DNA of 64,000 nucleotides from an uncultured Flavobacteriaceae bacterium (GCA_947500575.1 CANMSI010000001.1:868001-932000), one strand, 5' to 3'. Counted from the first letter of the stretch, positions 24,945 through 34,700 are shown. Made by a program: numbers and translations. Notes: a model not told the origin generated them from the sequence alone.

Positions 24945-25328
24945 TTAAAATTCCCAAGCCACATATCCATCTTTATAAATATTGTAAATATAATCTGCTT
25001 CAAAAAGTAAAATAAAAATAAGGTATAAAACTAAAAAAATAGGTGTCCATACAATGGCTCTCCTTAATGCACTTTTTTCGTCTCGAAGGTGCATAAAATC
25101 CCAAGCAATATAATAAGCTTTTACCAATGTAAGGATAATAAAAATCCAATTGAGCAGTTTCATTCCAAGAATATCAGTATTCACCAAGATTGCAGGCTTT
25201 AGGATACCTAATGCAACCTCTACAGCTGTAACCGCTGTTAAAAATGCTAATACTCCCCATATTTTTTGAGTATTGGATTTAAATTTCCAAAGACCTCTAA
25301 AAATTTCTAATTTATGTTCGTGTGCCAT
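24945..25328 (-). CDS. Cytochrome c oxidase subunit IV (bacterial type)
   Basis: The 127-residue protein has three or four hydrophobic helices and the pattern of the small bacterial oxidase subunit IV family: a helix with LAFLTAVTAVEVALGIL, a second with LLNWIFIILTLVKAYYIAWDFMHL, and a third with TPIFLVLYLIFILLFEADYI. This subunit helps the oxidase core assemble or stay stable. It lies 21 bp downstream of a subunit III gene and is the last gene before a strong terminator. Confidence 0.88.
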   Translation of the reverse strand: MAHEHKLEIFRGLWKFKSNTQKIWGVLAFLTAVTAVEVALGILKPAILVNTDILGMKLLNWIFIILTLVKAYYIAWDFMHLRDEKSALRRAIVWTPIFLVLYLIFILLFEADYIYNIYKDGYVAWEF

Positions 25329-25349
25329 GTGTGCAATGCTATTTTAAAA

Positions 25350-26324
25350 TTATACCAGGTAAAAGAATGTAAATACAAATACCCAAACTAAATCTACAAA
25401 GTGCCAGTATAGTCCAACTTTTTCTACCATTTCATAATGCCCTCTTCTTTCATAGGTGCCTAGAATTACATTAAAAAATATAACTATATTGATCAGCACC
25501 CCTGAAAATACGTGGAATCCGTGAAAACCAGTGATAAAGAAAAAGAAGTCAGCAAAAAGACGGCTACCATATTCATTTCGAACCAAATTAGCCCCTTCTA
25601 CCACTAGGGTAGCATCTTTTATCTTTTTCAAAGAAGCTTCTCTCGTCAATAATGTTTTCTCTCCTTCTTCGTTGATAGTTTCTGTTCGAATCAAAATATT
25701 TGGATTGGCGCTAAAACCTGCTACAACTTCATTCATCGAAAATGAAGGCAAGCTCTCTCCTTCGTAATACCAAACGCCATTTTTACGTTCGTGGTTGACA
25801 CGATCTTCCGGAATGGTTTTGGCAAAATCTGCTAAAGCAGCTCGTTCTCCTGTATCTGCATTTACAAATTGTAAAATTCTACCGCCTTTGGTTTCTAATG
25901 CACCATAATCTCCTTTGATAAAAGTTGCCCATTCCCAAGCTTGAGAGCCCACAAAAATAGCCCCTCCAATAATGGTAAGGAACATATACCAAACTACTTT
26001 GGTTTTTTGCATTCTATGCCCAGCATCTACCGCTAATACCATCGTAACTGATGACATAATAAGAATAAAGGTCATAAAGGCTACATAGTACATAGGGAAA
26101 TTACCATGAAAGAAAGGAACGTGCGTAAATACCTCATCGGCAATGGGCCATGTTTCTATAAACTTAAATCTAGAAAAACCATAAGAAGCTAAAAATCCAG
26201 AGAAAGTAAGTGCATCTGAGACAAGGAAAAACCACATCATCAGTTTACCATAACTTGCTCCTAAAGGGCGATTACCGCCATCCCAAACTTTTTCTTCTTC
26301 ACCCGAAGTAACCGTAGTATCCAT
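25350..26324 (-). CDS. Cytochrome c oxidase subunit III with a large internal insertion
   Basis: The 324-residue product has subunit III membrane helices, including FHGNFPMYYVAFMTFILIMSS and the C-terminal block ITGFHGFHVFSGVLINIVIFF with GLYWHFVDLVWVFVFTFFYLV. Between the helix ending SQAWEWATFIKGDYGA and the next one (FADFFFFITGFHG) there is a hydrophilic insertion of about 110 residues (roughly 128-245), absent from ordinary subunit III. It would lie on one face of the membrane. The next upstream gene is a second, shorter subunit III. This is the longer of the two and leads the 3' pair with subunit IV. Confidence 0.9.
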   Translation of the reverse strand: MDTTVTSGEEEKVWDGGNRPLGASYGKLMMWFFLVSDALTFSGFLASYGFSRFKFIETWPIADEVFTHVPFFHGNFPMYYVAFMTFILIMSSVTMVLAVDAGHRMQKTKVVWYMFLTIIGGAIFVGSQAWEWATFIKGDYGALETKGGRILQFVNADTGERAALADFAKTIPEDRVNHERKNGVWYYEGESLPSFSMNEVVAGFSANPNILIRTETINEEGEKTLLTREASLKKIKDATLVVEGANLVRNEYGSRLFADFFFFITGFHGFHVFSGVLINIVIFFNVILGTYERRGHYEMVEKVGLYWHFVDLVWVFVFTFFYLV

Positions 26325-26354
26325 ATAAATTATATCGTGTTAACAAATTATTTG

Positions 26355-26384
26355 CAAATTTACATTTTTTTCGACTATACGAAA
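26355..26384 (-). promoter_or_regulatory. Possible promoter between the two subunit III genes
   Basis: On the minus strand TAAATTTG (26355-26362) matches TAnnTTTG, and TTTC (26381-26384) lies 18 bp upstream. It could start a transcript for the long subunit III and subunit IV genes. An ATACAAA/TTTGTAT dyad (26396-26419) lies just beyond. Confidence 0.35.
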
Positions 26385-26422
26385 GCCCAATTTCTATACA
26401 AAACTAACTTTGTTTGTATTTA

Positions 26423-27004
26423 TTATTTAACAAAGGCCATAAATAGAATTAAATATACCCAAAGAAGGTCTAAAAAGTGCCAGAAAGTGGCACCTAATTC
26501 CAAACCCAACATACTTTCTGCTGTATATTTTCCCTTCCATTGACTATAAAGTACTACTAACAAAGAAATAATCCCTGCTACCACATGCGCAATATGGACC
26601 GCTGCGATTAGGAAAATATAGGATATTTTTACATTGCTAGTAGGTCCTGTAAAGTAATAGTCGTTTCCAATCATTTGACCAAAACCATTGAATTGTAATA
26701 CAATAAAGCCAATTCCTAATCCAAGTGTTACTAGTAACCAATTTAAACAGGCTTTAGAATTTCCTGAACGCATGGATTTTTTAGCCAAAATATAAGTAAG
26801 ACTACTTAAAACAATAACTGCCGTACTTATAAAAAAAGCATTAGGAAGCTCTAAATCCTTTAACCAATCGTCTCTCTTACTACTTACGATATAAGCACTT
26901 GTTAGGGCAGCAAACCCCATAAGCAGACTAACAATTCCAAACCAGAGCATCATTTTCTTTGACCTCGCGTTCTTTTCTTCTGGTGTTCCTTGTGTTAAAT
27001 CCAT
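26423..27004 (-). CDS. Cytochrome c oxidase subunit III (short form)
   Basis: The 193-residue protein has five predicted membrane helices and the CoxC/CyoC pattern: KKMMLWFGIVSLLMGFAALTSAYIV at the start, IFLIAAVHIAHVVAGIISLLVVLYSQW in the middle and GATFWHFLDLLWVYLILFMAFV at the end. Subunit III stabilises subunit I and helps proton uptake. Its start abuts the heme O synthase stop with no gap, so these two genes are coupled. With the longer subunit III downstream, the oxidase seems to contain two subunit III-like proteins, or one for each of two oxidases. Confidence 0.9.
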   Translation of the reverse strand: MDLTQGTPEEKNARSKKMMLWFGIVSLLMGFAALTSAYIVSSKRDDWLKDLELPNAFFISTAVIVLSSLTYILAKKSMRSGNSKACLNWLLVTLGLGIGFIVLQFNGFGQMIGNDYYFTGPTSNVKISYIFLIAAVHIAHVVAGIISLLVVLYSQWKGKYTAESMLGLELGATFWHFLDLLWVYLILFMAFVK

Positions 27005-27907
27005 TTATTGTAAAAATTTATCTACTACGTAGACGATTTGCATTAAGGTTATATAGCTTACACTGGCCAGCATTAATTTTCTTGCAGACCCATTATCTCT
27101 CTTCTCATATAAGCGGAAAGCGAAAACCAACATTACTAATCCCATTAGGAAAATAAGTATAGCCGCCGGTATTGATAAAAATAACTGTCCTGTAATCCCA
27201 AAAGCTGGAATAACTGAAATAACAATCATCCATATGGTATACATAATAATCTGAAGTGCCGTTCCTTTATCCTTTTTTCCAGTTGGAAGCATTTTAAAAC
27301 CTCCTTTTTTATAATCTTCATCCAACATCCAACCCAATGCCCAGAAATGAGGGAATTGCCAAAAGAACTGAATCATAAACAAAGTACCCGGCTCTATTCC
27401 AAAGTCGTTCGTAACCGACACCCAACCCAACATAAAAGGTATTGCTCCGGGAAATGCTCCTACAAAAACTGCTAAAGGTGTTTTTGTCTTTAAAGGAGTA
27501 TAGACACTCGTATATAAAAATATGGAGATAGCGCCAAACATGGCGGTTTTAGGATTCAAAAAATAAAGTGAGACTATCCCTACTAGCGTTAAAATTATTG
27601 CAATAGTAAGCGCTGTATTAACCGACATTCTACCCGCTGGAATAGGTCTATTTTTTGTGCGATTCATTAAAGCATCCAAATCTCTTTCGATAATTTGATT
27701 ATACGCGTTCGATGCCCCAACCATGCAATAGCCACCGAAGGCCAAAAGAAAAAGTGAAAGAAATTGAATTTCTTGTGCGGCTAAGAAATAGCCAGCAATA
27801 GAGGAAAAAACGACACTGACTGCAAGCCTCGCTTTTGTAATCTCTTTAAAATCAGCAAAAACCATAGACCATGCTGATCTTTTTGCCGTGCTAACTGCAG
27901 TCTTCAT
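27005..27907 (-). CDS. ctaB: Protoheme IX farnesyltransferase (heme O synthase)
   Basis: This 300-residue membrane protein belongs to the UbiA prenyltransferase family. The Asp-rich motif NAYNQIIERDLDALMNRT lies near residue 66, and the second motif DEDYKKGGFKMLP near 200. Seven to nine hydrophobic helices are present. It adds a farnesyl group to heme B to give heme O, the precursor of the heme A of the aa3 oxidase. I take the ATG at 27907; an in-frame TTG two codons upstream is less likely. It leads the oxidase operon. A heme A synthase (ctaA) gene, often beside it, is not in this window. Confidence 0.95.
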   Translation of the reverse strand: MKTAVSTAKRSAWSMVFADFKEITKARLAVSVVFSSIAGYFLAAQEIQFLSLFLLAFGGYCMVGASNAYNQIIERDLDALMNRTKNRPIPAGRMSVNTALTIAIILTLVGIVSLYFLNPKTAMFGAISIFLYTSVYTPLKTKTPLAVFVGAFPGAIPFMLGWVSVTNDFGIEPGTLFMIQFFWQFPHFWALGWMLDEDYKKGGFKMLPTGKKDKGTALQIIMYTIWMIVISVIPAFGITGQLFLSIPAAILIFLMGLVMLVFAFRLYEKRDNGSARKLMLASVSYITLMQIVYVVDKFLQ

Positions 27908-27928
27908 TATCAATTTTTATACAGTGGA

Positions 27929-27960
27929 CAAAGATACGCCCCGAATGCTGTTTTTGCAAC
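27929..27960 (-). promoter_or_regulatory. Promoter of the ctaB-oxidase operon
   Basis: On the minus strand GTTG (27957-27960) precedes TATCTTTG (27929-27936) by 20 bp, close to the Bacteroidota consensus. The transcript would start near 27922, about 15 bases before the ctaB ATG. Its -33 element abuts the -33 element of the divergent promoter at 27953-27987. Confidence 0.6.
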
Positions 27961-27987
27961 GATAACTGTCTATTTATGTTATTTTTG
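27953..27987 (+). promoter_or_regulatory. Promoter of the secreted metallo-hydrolase gene
   Basis: TTTG (27953-27956) and TATTTTTG (27980-27987) are separated by 23 bp, slightly long for the Bacteroidota consensus. The start of transcription would be near 27994, about 39 bases before the ATG at 28033. Confidence 0.5.
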
Positions 27988-28032
27988 AAAGCATTAGACG
28001 TCTAAGTCAAGATAAACATCAAAATCACTCTT

Positions 28033-28938
28033 ATGAAAAAAACAGTACATTTCTTTACAGTCATTTTTAGCTTCTTTTCCATTGTGGCGCTTCAAGCTCA
28101 AAATAGAGAGGTTACCATTAGCATAGATACACTCTCTACGAACGTTTATATGCTTACAGGACGAGGGGGAAATATTGGTATTTATGTAGGCGAAAAACAC
28201 GTTTTTATGATTGATGATCAATTTGAACGGTTAAGTGATAAGATTAAAGCAGCTATTAGCACCCTCACGGATAAACCTATTGCATTTTTATTTAACACCC
28301 ACATGCATGGAGATCATTCTGGTGGAAATGCAAAATTTAATGCTGATGGCACCACATTGGTAGCACATGATAATGTGCGTACTCGCATAAAGACGAACAA
28401 CCAAAAGAAGGTAGATGCCAAAAAAATGAGTTTGGAGGACTTTGCATTAATGCTCCCAGAAGTTACTTTTTCTGAAGACATTACCTTTCATGACGGAGAA
28501 GAAACGATTATGGCATATCATGTGCACAATGCGCATACAGATGGCGACGCGATTGTTTATTTTGTAAATAACAATGTTGTACATATGGGAGATACGTATT
28601 TCTCTGGGCGATATCCCTTTATTGATTTAAATAGTGGTGGAAGTGTGCAAGGATATATTGATGCGCATAAAAAAACCTTGATGGTAATTAATGAGGATAC
28701 GAAAATAATTCCTGGGCATGGAAGACCTTCAAATAAGGAAGAATTACAAACCTATGTAAATCTGTTAGAAGATATTAAAGGAAAAGTAATGGCAGCTATC
28801 AAAGCGGGAAAATCACTTGAAGAAGTAAAAGCAGATAGTAGTCTAACCGAAGCGTATGATAGTACTCATGGCACAGGATTTATTAAGCCAGAAAGGCTAA
28901 GAGAAACGTTTTATACAAGTCTAAAAAGCATGCAATAA
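28033..28938 (+). CDS. Exported metallo-beta-lactamase-fold hydrolase
   Basis: The 301-residue protein has a signal peptide ending LQAQ (about residue 23). The zinc motif H90-M-H92-G-D94-H95 is followed by further ligands in HNAHTDGDAIVYF and IPGHGRPSN. This is the complete metal site of the metallo-beta-lactamase superfamily. The fold serves many hydrolases (lactones, thioesters, beta-lactams), and nothing here shows that the substrate is an antibiotic. The C-terminal 60 residues are helical. The gene stands alone, divergent from ctaB and convergent to a TonB-like gene. Confidence 0.88.
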   Translation: MKKTVHFFTVIFSFFSIVALQAQNREVTISIDTLSTNVYMLTGRGGNIGIYVGEKHVFMIDDQFERLSDKIKAAISTLTDKPIAFLFNTHMHGDHSGGNAKFNADGTTLVAHDNVRTRIKTNNQKKVDAKKMSLEDFALMLPEVTFSEDITFHDGEETIMAYHVHNAHTDGDAIVYFVNNNVVHMGDTYFSGRYPFIDLNSGGSVQGYIDAHKKTLMVINEDTKIIPGHGRPSNKEELQTYVNLLEDIKGKVMAAIKAGKSLEEVKADSSLTEAYDSTHGTGFIKPERLRETFYTSLKSMQ

Positions 28939-28943
28939 AAAAA

Positions 28944-28983
28944 CGGCCCCAGACCATCCATTAAAAGGAGGCTTTTGGGGCCG
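28944..28983 (-). terminator. Terminator between the metallo-hydrolase and TonB-like genes
   Basis: Arms CGGCCCCA (28944-28951) and TGGGGCCG (28976-28983) pair perfectly around a 24-base loop. On the minus strand they are followed by a run of seven T residues, so it ends the TonB-like gene that stops at 29005. It may also stop the plus-strand gene. Confidence 0.7.
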
Positions 28984-29004
28984 CTAGATTTCTCCGGAAG
29001 AAAT

Positions 29005-29805
29005 TTATTTAAAAATGATAGGTAAACTAAACAATACTTTAACAGGAGTTCCTCTTTGTTTTCCCGGTATCATTTGAGGAAGCTTTTTAATTACCCGTTC
29101 TGCTTCTTTTTCCAAACCTTTTGAAGGTCCGCTCATTTCAACATGTGTAATGGTTCCGTCTACATCAATGGTAAAAACTAAGTGTACTTTACCTTTGATT
29201 CCTAATTCTTGCTCTGCCTCTGGATATTTGATATTCTTCTTTACGTGTTTCTGAATCTTCTTCTGAAAACAAGCTCTTCTTTCATCCTTCCCTACTTTTT
29301 CACATCCTGGAAAAATAGGTACATCTTCAATCACATGAAATGGCACTTTAGATATAGGCTCTACAGGAGCTATATAATTAATGCTTCCTACATCTAGATC
29401 CCCTTCACTATCCTTTGGCACCTCAATAACATCCTTTAATAATTCAGCCTCGGCAACATCATTTTCTACAATCTTAATTTTTGGATCCACTAATTTCTTT
29501 TTAGAAACTACTACCTCTTGCTTCACCTCTTCTACTTTAAAGTTCTGTAGTTCTGAGTAATATTCTAAAGGAGGCAACATTTCTTCTTTATGATCCGGTA
29601 TTTCTCCGGAAGTCATCCTAAAGGAAGCTTCCAATCCAATATAGACCATTAGCATGGCAACGATTAATCCAATTTGAAAATTAAGAAAACCGTTTTTTCG
29701 TAAATTCACCTCATGCTTTCCGCCTTTGCGAGATTGCTTTTGGTTTGTTTTGTTAGTGCTCCCATTGCCGTGGGTAGCAACATCATTTGTGTTACTTTTT
29801 TTCAT
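29005..29805 (-). CDS. TonB-family energy transducer (copy 2)
   Basis: The 266-residue protein has a basic N-terminus and one membrane helix at about residues 41-62. A charged periplasmic spacer follows, and then a C-terminal TonB domain from about residue 150 with IEDVPIFPGCE, KNIKYPEAEQELGIKGKV and KLPQMIPGKQRGTPV. That C-terminal block is shared with the gene upstream. Such TonB proteins carry energy from ExbBD to TonB-dependent receptors. There are no exbBD genes beside it. It is separated from its paralogue by a strong terminator, so the two are expressed separately. Confidence 0.88.
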   Translation of the reverse strand: MKKSNTNDVATHGNGSTNKTNQKQSRKGGKHEVNLRKNGFLNFQIGLIVAMLMVYIGLEASFRMTSGEIPDHKEEMLPPLEYYSELQNFKVEEVKQEVVVSKKKLVDPKIKIVENDVAEAELLKDVIEVPKDSEGDLDVGSINYIAPVEPISKVPFHVIEDVPIFPGCEKVGKDERRACFQKKIQKHVKKNIKYPEAEQELGIKGKVHLVFTIDVDGTITHVEMSGPSKGLEKEAERVIKKLPQMIPGKQRGTPVKVLFSLPIIFK

Positions 29806-29865
29806 AATAGATAAATTTTTGAAATTGTTACTATTATGTTAAAACACAAGAAACATACCAAAAAA

Positions 29866-29891
29866 GAACCCCGAGCATAAGCTCGGGGTTC
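29866..29891 (-). terminator. Rho-independent terminator between the two TonB-like genes
   Basis: A perfect 11-bp stem (GAACCCCGAGC at 29866-29876 with its complement at 29881-29891) and loop ATAA is followed on the minus strand by TTTTTT. It lies about 70 bp after the stop of the upstream TonB-like gene. Confidence 0.9.
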
Positions 29892-29962
29892 TCATTATAT
29901 GATTTAGGTAACTTCCCTCAGTGAAACGTCCTGTTCCCTCATTTAGGGCTACCTTTTACTCA

Positions 29963-30667
29963 TTACTGTAGCTTAAATGTAATTGGAATACTAAATGGAA
30001 CACGTACTGCTCTTCCTCGTTGTTTTCCTGGAGTCATTTTAGGAAGCTTTCCTATAATTCTTGCAGCTTCTTTCTCCAAGTTTTTGTCTGGACCTCTCAT
30101 TCTAACATTTCCGATACTTCCGTCTTTTTGAATGGTAAACATTACACTTACCCTACCTTGAACACCCATTTCTTGAGCAATCTCTGGGTAGCGGAAGTTT
30201 TTACGAATATGCTTTTGCATGCTTTCATTAAAACATTTTCTTTTATCAGAAGCACCTTCACAACCTGGGAAAACAGGCACATCTTCAATTACAGCAAAAG
30301 GTACATCCACGTCAATATCATCATCCATAACCTCTACTTCTTCCACTTCCATTACTTCCTCTTCCTGACTTGTTTCTGTAGATTCAATAACCGTTTCCTC
30401 TACTTCTTCTTCATCTTCTACAACTTCTATAATTTCAGGAGCTGCTGGCGGTGGAGGTGGTGGAGGCGTTTTTATTTGCTCAGTCATTGGCACTTCCTCA
30501 TCTAACTCATCATCTACATTCATAGAAATGTCATACTCACTATCCGGATCATAGGTTTTATGCTCTAAAGCTCTCCATGTCAAAAACATTACAGCTGCCA
30601 AGCCTATTACAAAATACAGACCACTATTTCTAGTTAAATCTGCTTTCGGATTCTTTTTTGCTTCCAT
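29963..30667 (-). CDS. TonB-family energy transducer (copy 1)
   Basis: The 234-residue protein has a short cytoplasmic N-terminus and one membrane helix near residues 15-30. An acidic spacer with a seven-proline run near residue 67 and a long Glu/Val-rich stretch follows. The C-terminal TonB domain from about residue 125 shows IEDVPVFPGCE, RYPEIAQEMGVQGRV and KLPKMTPGKQRGRAV. It is clearly a paralogue of the next gene downstream; the receptor-contact domain is conserved while the spacers differ. A -7-like box TAAATTTG (30735-30742, minus strand) lies upstream. Confidence 0.9.
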   Translation of the reverse strand: MEAKKNPKADLTRNSGLYFVIGLAAVMFLTWRALEHKTYDPDSEYDISMNVDDELDEEVPMTEQIKTPPPPPPPAAPEIIEVVEDEEEVEETVIESTETSQEEEVMEVEEVEVMDDDIDVDVPFAVIEDVPVFPGCEGASDKRKCFNESMQKHIRKNFRYPEIAQEMGVQGRVSVMFTIQKDGSIGNVRMRGPDKNLEKEAARIIGKLPKMTPGKQRGRAVRVPFSIPITFKLQ

Positions 30668-30734
30668 AGGTTTACATTTTAGTATCTGCTAATTTAAAAC
30701 TTTATTTGATCGATGCAAAATTTTTATCTCTCTT

Positions 30735-30742
30735 CAAATTTA
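30735..30742 (-). promoter_or_regulatory. -7 box upstream of TonB-like gene
   Basis: On the minus strand this reads TAAATTTG, an exact TAnnTTTG, about 68 bp before the ATG at 30667. No -33 element is clear. Confidence 0.3.
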
Positions 30743-30809
30743 AAGATAGCTAACATTGATCTATTCCCTTTATTCACGCCTATTAGCAGGCAAACGTTAA
30801 AAAAAGAAA

Positions 30810-31211
30810 TTAAACTTTCCATTTAAATCTGCGTTGCACGGAAAAAATATACCATAACACTATTATTCCAAAGAGTGCTCCGATTGCATTTGCTATTGCA
30901 TCATACAGATTTCCATCTCTATAGGTAGTTAATGTTTCCTGTAAAACCTCAATAATTATACCATAAATTATTGACAATACCGCAGTTAAAAGCAACACCT
31001 TCTTAAGGTTATTTTTTCCGCCTGTTTGTTCACGAACGCATAAGGATGCAGAAATAGCAGCTCCGAAATAGAACGTAAAATGAACAATCTTATCTAGATG
31101 CGGAATGGTAAAAAATGGAATACCATCATCTGGAAAATAAAATAAGCTGAAAAGTGTTACAAACACCATCCAGCTTATAAAAAGTATTGTAAAGAAAGGT
31201 TTTTTAGGCAC
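30810..31211 (-). CDS. VanZ-like membrane protein
   Basis: The 133-residue protein has four membrane helices and matches the VanZ-like family in length and pattern ([21 protein letters not shown], then [36 protein letters not shown]). The conserved E-Q and D-A-N-G residues of the family are visible. Its start overlaps the end of gcvH. Both TTG (31214) and GTG (31211) are possible starts and no ATG is near, so I use GTG. VanZ-like proteins are common next to gcvH in this family; their role, sometimes linked to glycopeptide tolerance, is mostly unknown. Confidence 0.85.
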   Translation of the reverse strand: MPKKPFFTILFISWMVFVTLFSLFYFPDDGIPFFTIPHLDKIVHFTFYFGAAISASLCVREQTGGKNNLKKVLLLTAVLSIIYGIIIEVLQETLTTYRDGNLYDAIANAIGALFGIIVLWYIFSVQRRFKWKV

Positions 31212-31584
31212 CAATTAGCGCTTTATAATCAGCATCGCTCATTAGACCTTCTATCTCTGAAGCATCGCTCATTTTAATTTTAATCATCCAACCATCTCCA
31301 TAGGGATCTGTATTTACCTTTTCGGGCTCATCTTCCAAAGCTTCATTAAATTCAATTATTTCTCCACTTAAAGGTAAAAAAAGGTCAGATACTGTTTTTA
31401 CGGCTTCCACTGTTCCAAAAACTTCTTCTTTATCCAAAGTTTCATCTAAGGTTTCCACTTCAACATATACAATATCGCCTAATTCGCTCTGTGCAAAATC
31501 GGTTATTCCCACAGTGGCAACATCGCCATCTATACTGATCCATTCGTGATCTTTGGTGTACTTTAGTTCGGATGGTATATTCAT
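31204..31584 (-). CDS. gcvH: Glycine cleavage system H protein
   Basis: The 126-residue protein is full length for GcvH. The lipoyl attachment lysine is K63 in [13 protein letters not shown], with the usual KYTKDHEWI start and the C-terminal [11 protein letters not shown]. The lipoyl arm carries the aminomethyl group between the P, T and L proteins of glycine cleavage. The other gcv genes are not here, which is common in this group. Its promoter (31611-31642) is among the best in the window, and the gene is followed by the overlapping vanZ-like gene. Confidence 0.96.
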   Translation of the reverse strand: MNIPSELKYTKDHEWISIDGDVATVGITDFAQSELGDIVYVEVETLDETLDKEEVFGTVEAVKTVSDLFLPLSGEIIEFNEALEDEPEKVNTDPYGDGWMIKIKMSDASEIEGLMSDADYKALIGA

Positions 31585-31610
31585 TTGATTCTTCTAATTT
31601 GTTATGCGAA

Positions 31611-31642
31611 CAAATGTAATAGTTTCTTAGAAGCTATTCAAA
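31611..31642 (-). promoter_or_regulatory. Promoter of gcvH
   Basis: On the minus strand TTTG (31639-31642) and TACATTTG (31611-31618) are 20 bp apart, an exact match to both Bacteroidota boxes. Transcription should start near 31604, about 20 bases before the gcvH ATG. Confidence 0.75.
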
Positions 31643-31712
31643 AAAAGTAATTGGCAAATTCTTAAAAGTCTGTAAGATCCCTACAAGCTTCGCTATGGAG
31701 AAAAACTACACT

Positions 31713-34700
31713 TTAGTTTCCAAAGTTATAACGCAAGGTAAATCCAGTATTTATAGTGGTTTGAGGGAATGCTGTTGAGACCGCAAACTGAGAGAAAGAA
31801 TGATCATAGAAGAACAGGGCATTCAAACTTTTACTTAAGGCATAATCTGCGGTAAACTTAATAGAAAGTAAATTTTGACCTGAAGTAATTTGATTATTAT
31901 CAATATCCAAATTTCTAATAATGGTAATGTTATCTCTTAAAGTAACATCTGCCTTTAAATTTAGATCTCCTTTTAAACGTGTTTTGTTTCCTCCTATATT
32001 GGTTACAAACTTCACATCTTTAAAACGATACCCCAATCCCAGGGTGTATTCTTTACCATTAATTTCAGTTAATAGATTATTGTCAAAACTTAAAGATAAC
32101 GCTCTATCTGTACGTACTTCTGCTAAAACACTAAGGGAGTTTTTCATTTCAAAATCTACCCTAATCAATGGGTTAAACTGATCCGTTAGCACCACATTAT
32201 TAATAATATTTTGTGGTAAAAAATCTCCATTTTCTGGATCAATAGTTCCATTCTGTCGTTCCAAATTAGTTTGAAAAGAATTGATACTATACGCAGCTCT
32301 ATAACCATGACTCAGCGAAAAACGCTTGAATTTCTTTTTAAACCATTTATTCCGCATCAGTCCAGTGTACTTCAAATTCCAATTTGGAATTGGAATGTCT
32401 CTAAATGCGTCTAAATTTACACGATTCACGTCTTGCCCTGTATAGGCGGCAAAGAATGCAGGAAGCAATACATCTTGGTTTGTTTTACCATAACGTTCTG
32501 GAAAGCCTTCACCATCTACAACCCCCGTATTCTGATTGCGATCTGCAACAATTCTATTGGCAACAGTAATTCTGTTCGCTTTGAACGTATCAAAAGTCTC
32601 AGAAGAAAACTCATCACTCTTACTAAAGGCAGTACCAATCATTACCGTAGAAATGCTAAAGTTTCCAAAATTATTTCCCAATAAATTGACATACTCAAAA
32701 GTACCTCCCCCCAAATCGTCTACTCTAAAATTCTCTTGGTAGCTTCTAGAGAATTGTCTATCGGCTACTAAATCAATGGTAAGATCTCTTGTAGGTTGGG
32801 CGGTAGCTGTAATATTTAACTGTTTACTGGTATTCTCAAGATACTGTTGATTAAACTCTGGGAAGGTTGTTAACCATCCATTTCGCGCTGCTTCAAAACG
32901 CACATCGGACTGACTACCAAATACAAAACCTAAAGTGGGTCTAGCGGTACCAATAAAACCTATGGATTGTGTATATCCCGGTAGTACTTTACCATTGGTC
33001 TCATTGTAATTAATATTAATTCTTTTCACCATCGTAACAATATCTATTACCGTGTTAAAGAATTTTCCTGATTTTCCTTTGGGCTTTTTAGCAGCGTCTC
33101 CATCTGCTGTATTTCCGGCTTTATCCGTTCTGGCTGGCGCACTCTCAATCCCTTTTCCAGATCTTTTCTTAAGACCTAGCATATCATACAGTCTTTGCAT
33201 TGTAAGATTCGATGTGATGTTGTAGGTATTTGCATTTTGTACCGTATTGATATCCTCTCCGGCTACTTCCCTTATGGCATCACCTCCTCTTTGCCAGTCA
33301 AAATTACTAGTATACGTAAATTGAGCGTTTATAAAATCCAGTGCTGGTATCTTTGCAAATGGAATTTCATAATTAATTTGCATCTGTTGTGAATGTCTGT
33401 TAGGTTCACCTATATCGAAGAAACCATCCCATAAATTTACATTTGGATCAATGAGCAGATTCCCTTGGGTGTCTGTCTCATCTGTAAAGTAATTCCTAAC
33501 AATATTATTATTAGAAGCTGTGAGATTTACTCGCAAGGATTTTGTTAGACTATAATTCAACGCGTATTGCCAATTAAACAAGTAATTTCTTTGTTGCAAT
33601 AAGGGCAACTCCAAAGCTTCTACACCTGGTTCCAAAACATCTCTAAAACGCTGCTGATTAAAGGAACGATTGATGTTTGAGTTTAACGATATACTAGTAG
33701 GTAACAGGTTTATATTAAGGTCTTTTAACCATTGCCAGTATTTCCCAGTAAACAGGGAATCTTTTTTAGCAAAAGGTGCTACAGAAGCGGGTTTAAAATT
33801 GTGATTATATACAAAGCCAGTGACCACATTTTGATCTCTTAAACTCGCTACTTCAAAATCTCTGTGTTCCGTTTCGTTATAAGAATAGTTAAAGGTGAAA
33901 TTCTCGATATCATAAAAATTAGCTTCCCCTTCTTCTCCTCGATTCTTGCGAACTCCAATAAGGTTAATACTTGTTCTTTTCGTATAATCTTCTGCTTGCT
34001 CTTTTATGGTTTCTGCATCTTCAGGGGTATCTGCAGCTGCAATCCGATCATCTAATTTTAAATCATCATAAACCGGATCAAACTCTGGCGTAATTAACTG
34101 TTCCGATATGCCATAATTAAAAGGAATCTGAACTCCCCATTTTTGTGGAAGTAATTGACCCACATTTATATTTGTAACTACATCATAAGCGATTGCATCT
34201 TCTCTTGCTCTTTCATTCGGCATTTGGTCAATAGCCCCGAAGCCAGAAGTGCTTGTGCTTCCTGTGGCAGTAACATTGGCAAAATCGGCCATATTAGCAT
34301 CAATTGCAGCCACCGCAGCCCATCCTCCATTATTATCTAAGCCTGCTAATCGTAGTTCATTGAACCAAACTTCTCCTCTTGCTGGCAAAGCATCCTGATT
34401 TTTTACCCCCACCATCATACTGCGAATACTTCCTAAAGATGGGTTACCGCGTATTCCAATACGCAATCTTCCCGGCGTTCTTGGTGCAAATTCTGCAACG
34501 GAAATCACTTCCCCGTCTACCACTTCATAAAAGTTGATATCATTTAAACTTTGGTTTGCAATACCTTGAGATTTTACCTTATTTAAATCCGCTATGGCAA
34601 TATCCATTTCATTTTCTTCTGGCCAAACAGCTAGTTCTGAACTTGCACCAAAAGGTGTAAACTGCAATGGCACTTCTATTTGATAGAAGTTCTGAGAGAA

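Noticed and set aside
26396-26419. Dyad between the two subunit III genes as a terminator
   Set aside because: AT-rich 7-bp arms with no T-run on the minus strand.
28033-28938. Antibiotic-resistance metallo-beta-lactamase
   Set aside because: The zinc motif is shared by the whole superfamily; nothing specific to carbapenemases is seen and no resistance context is present.
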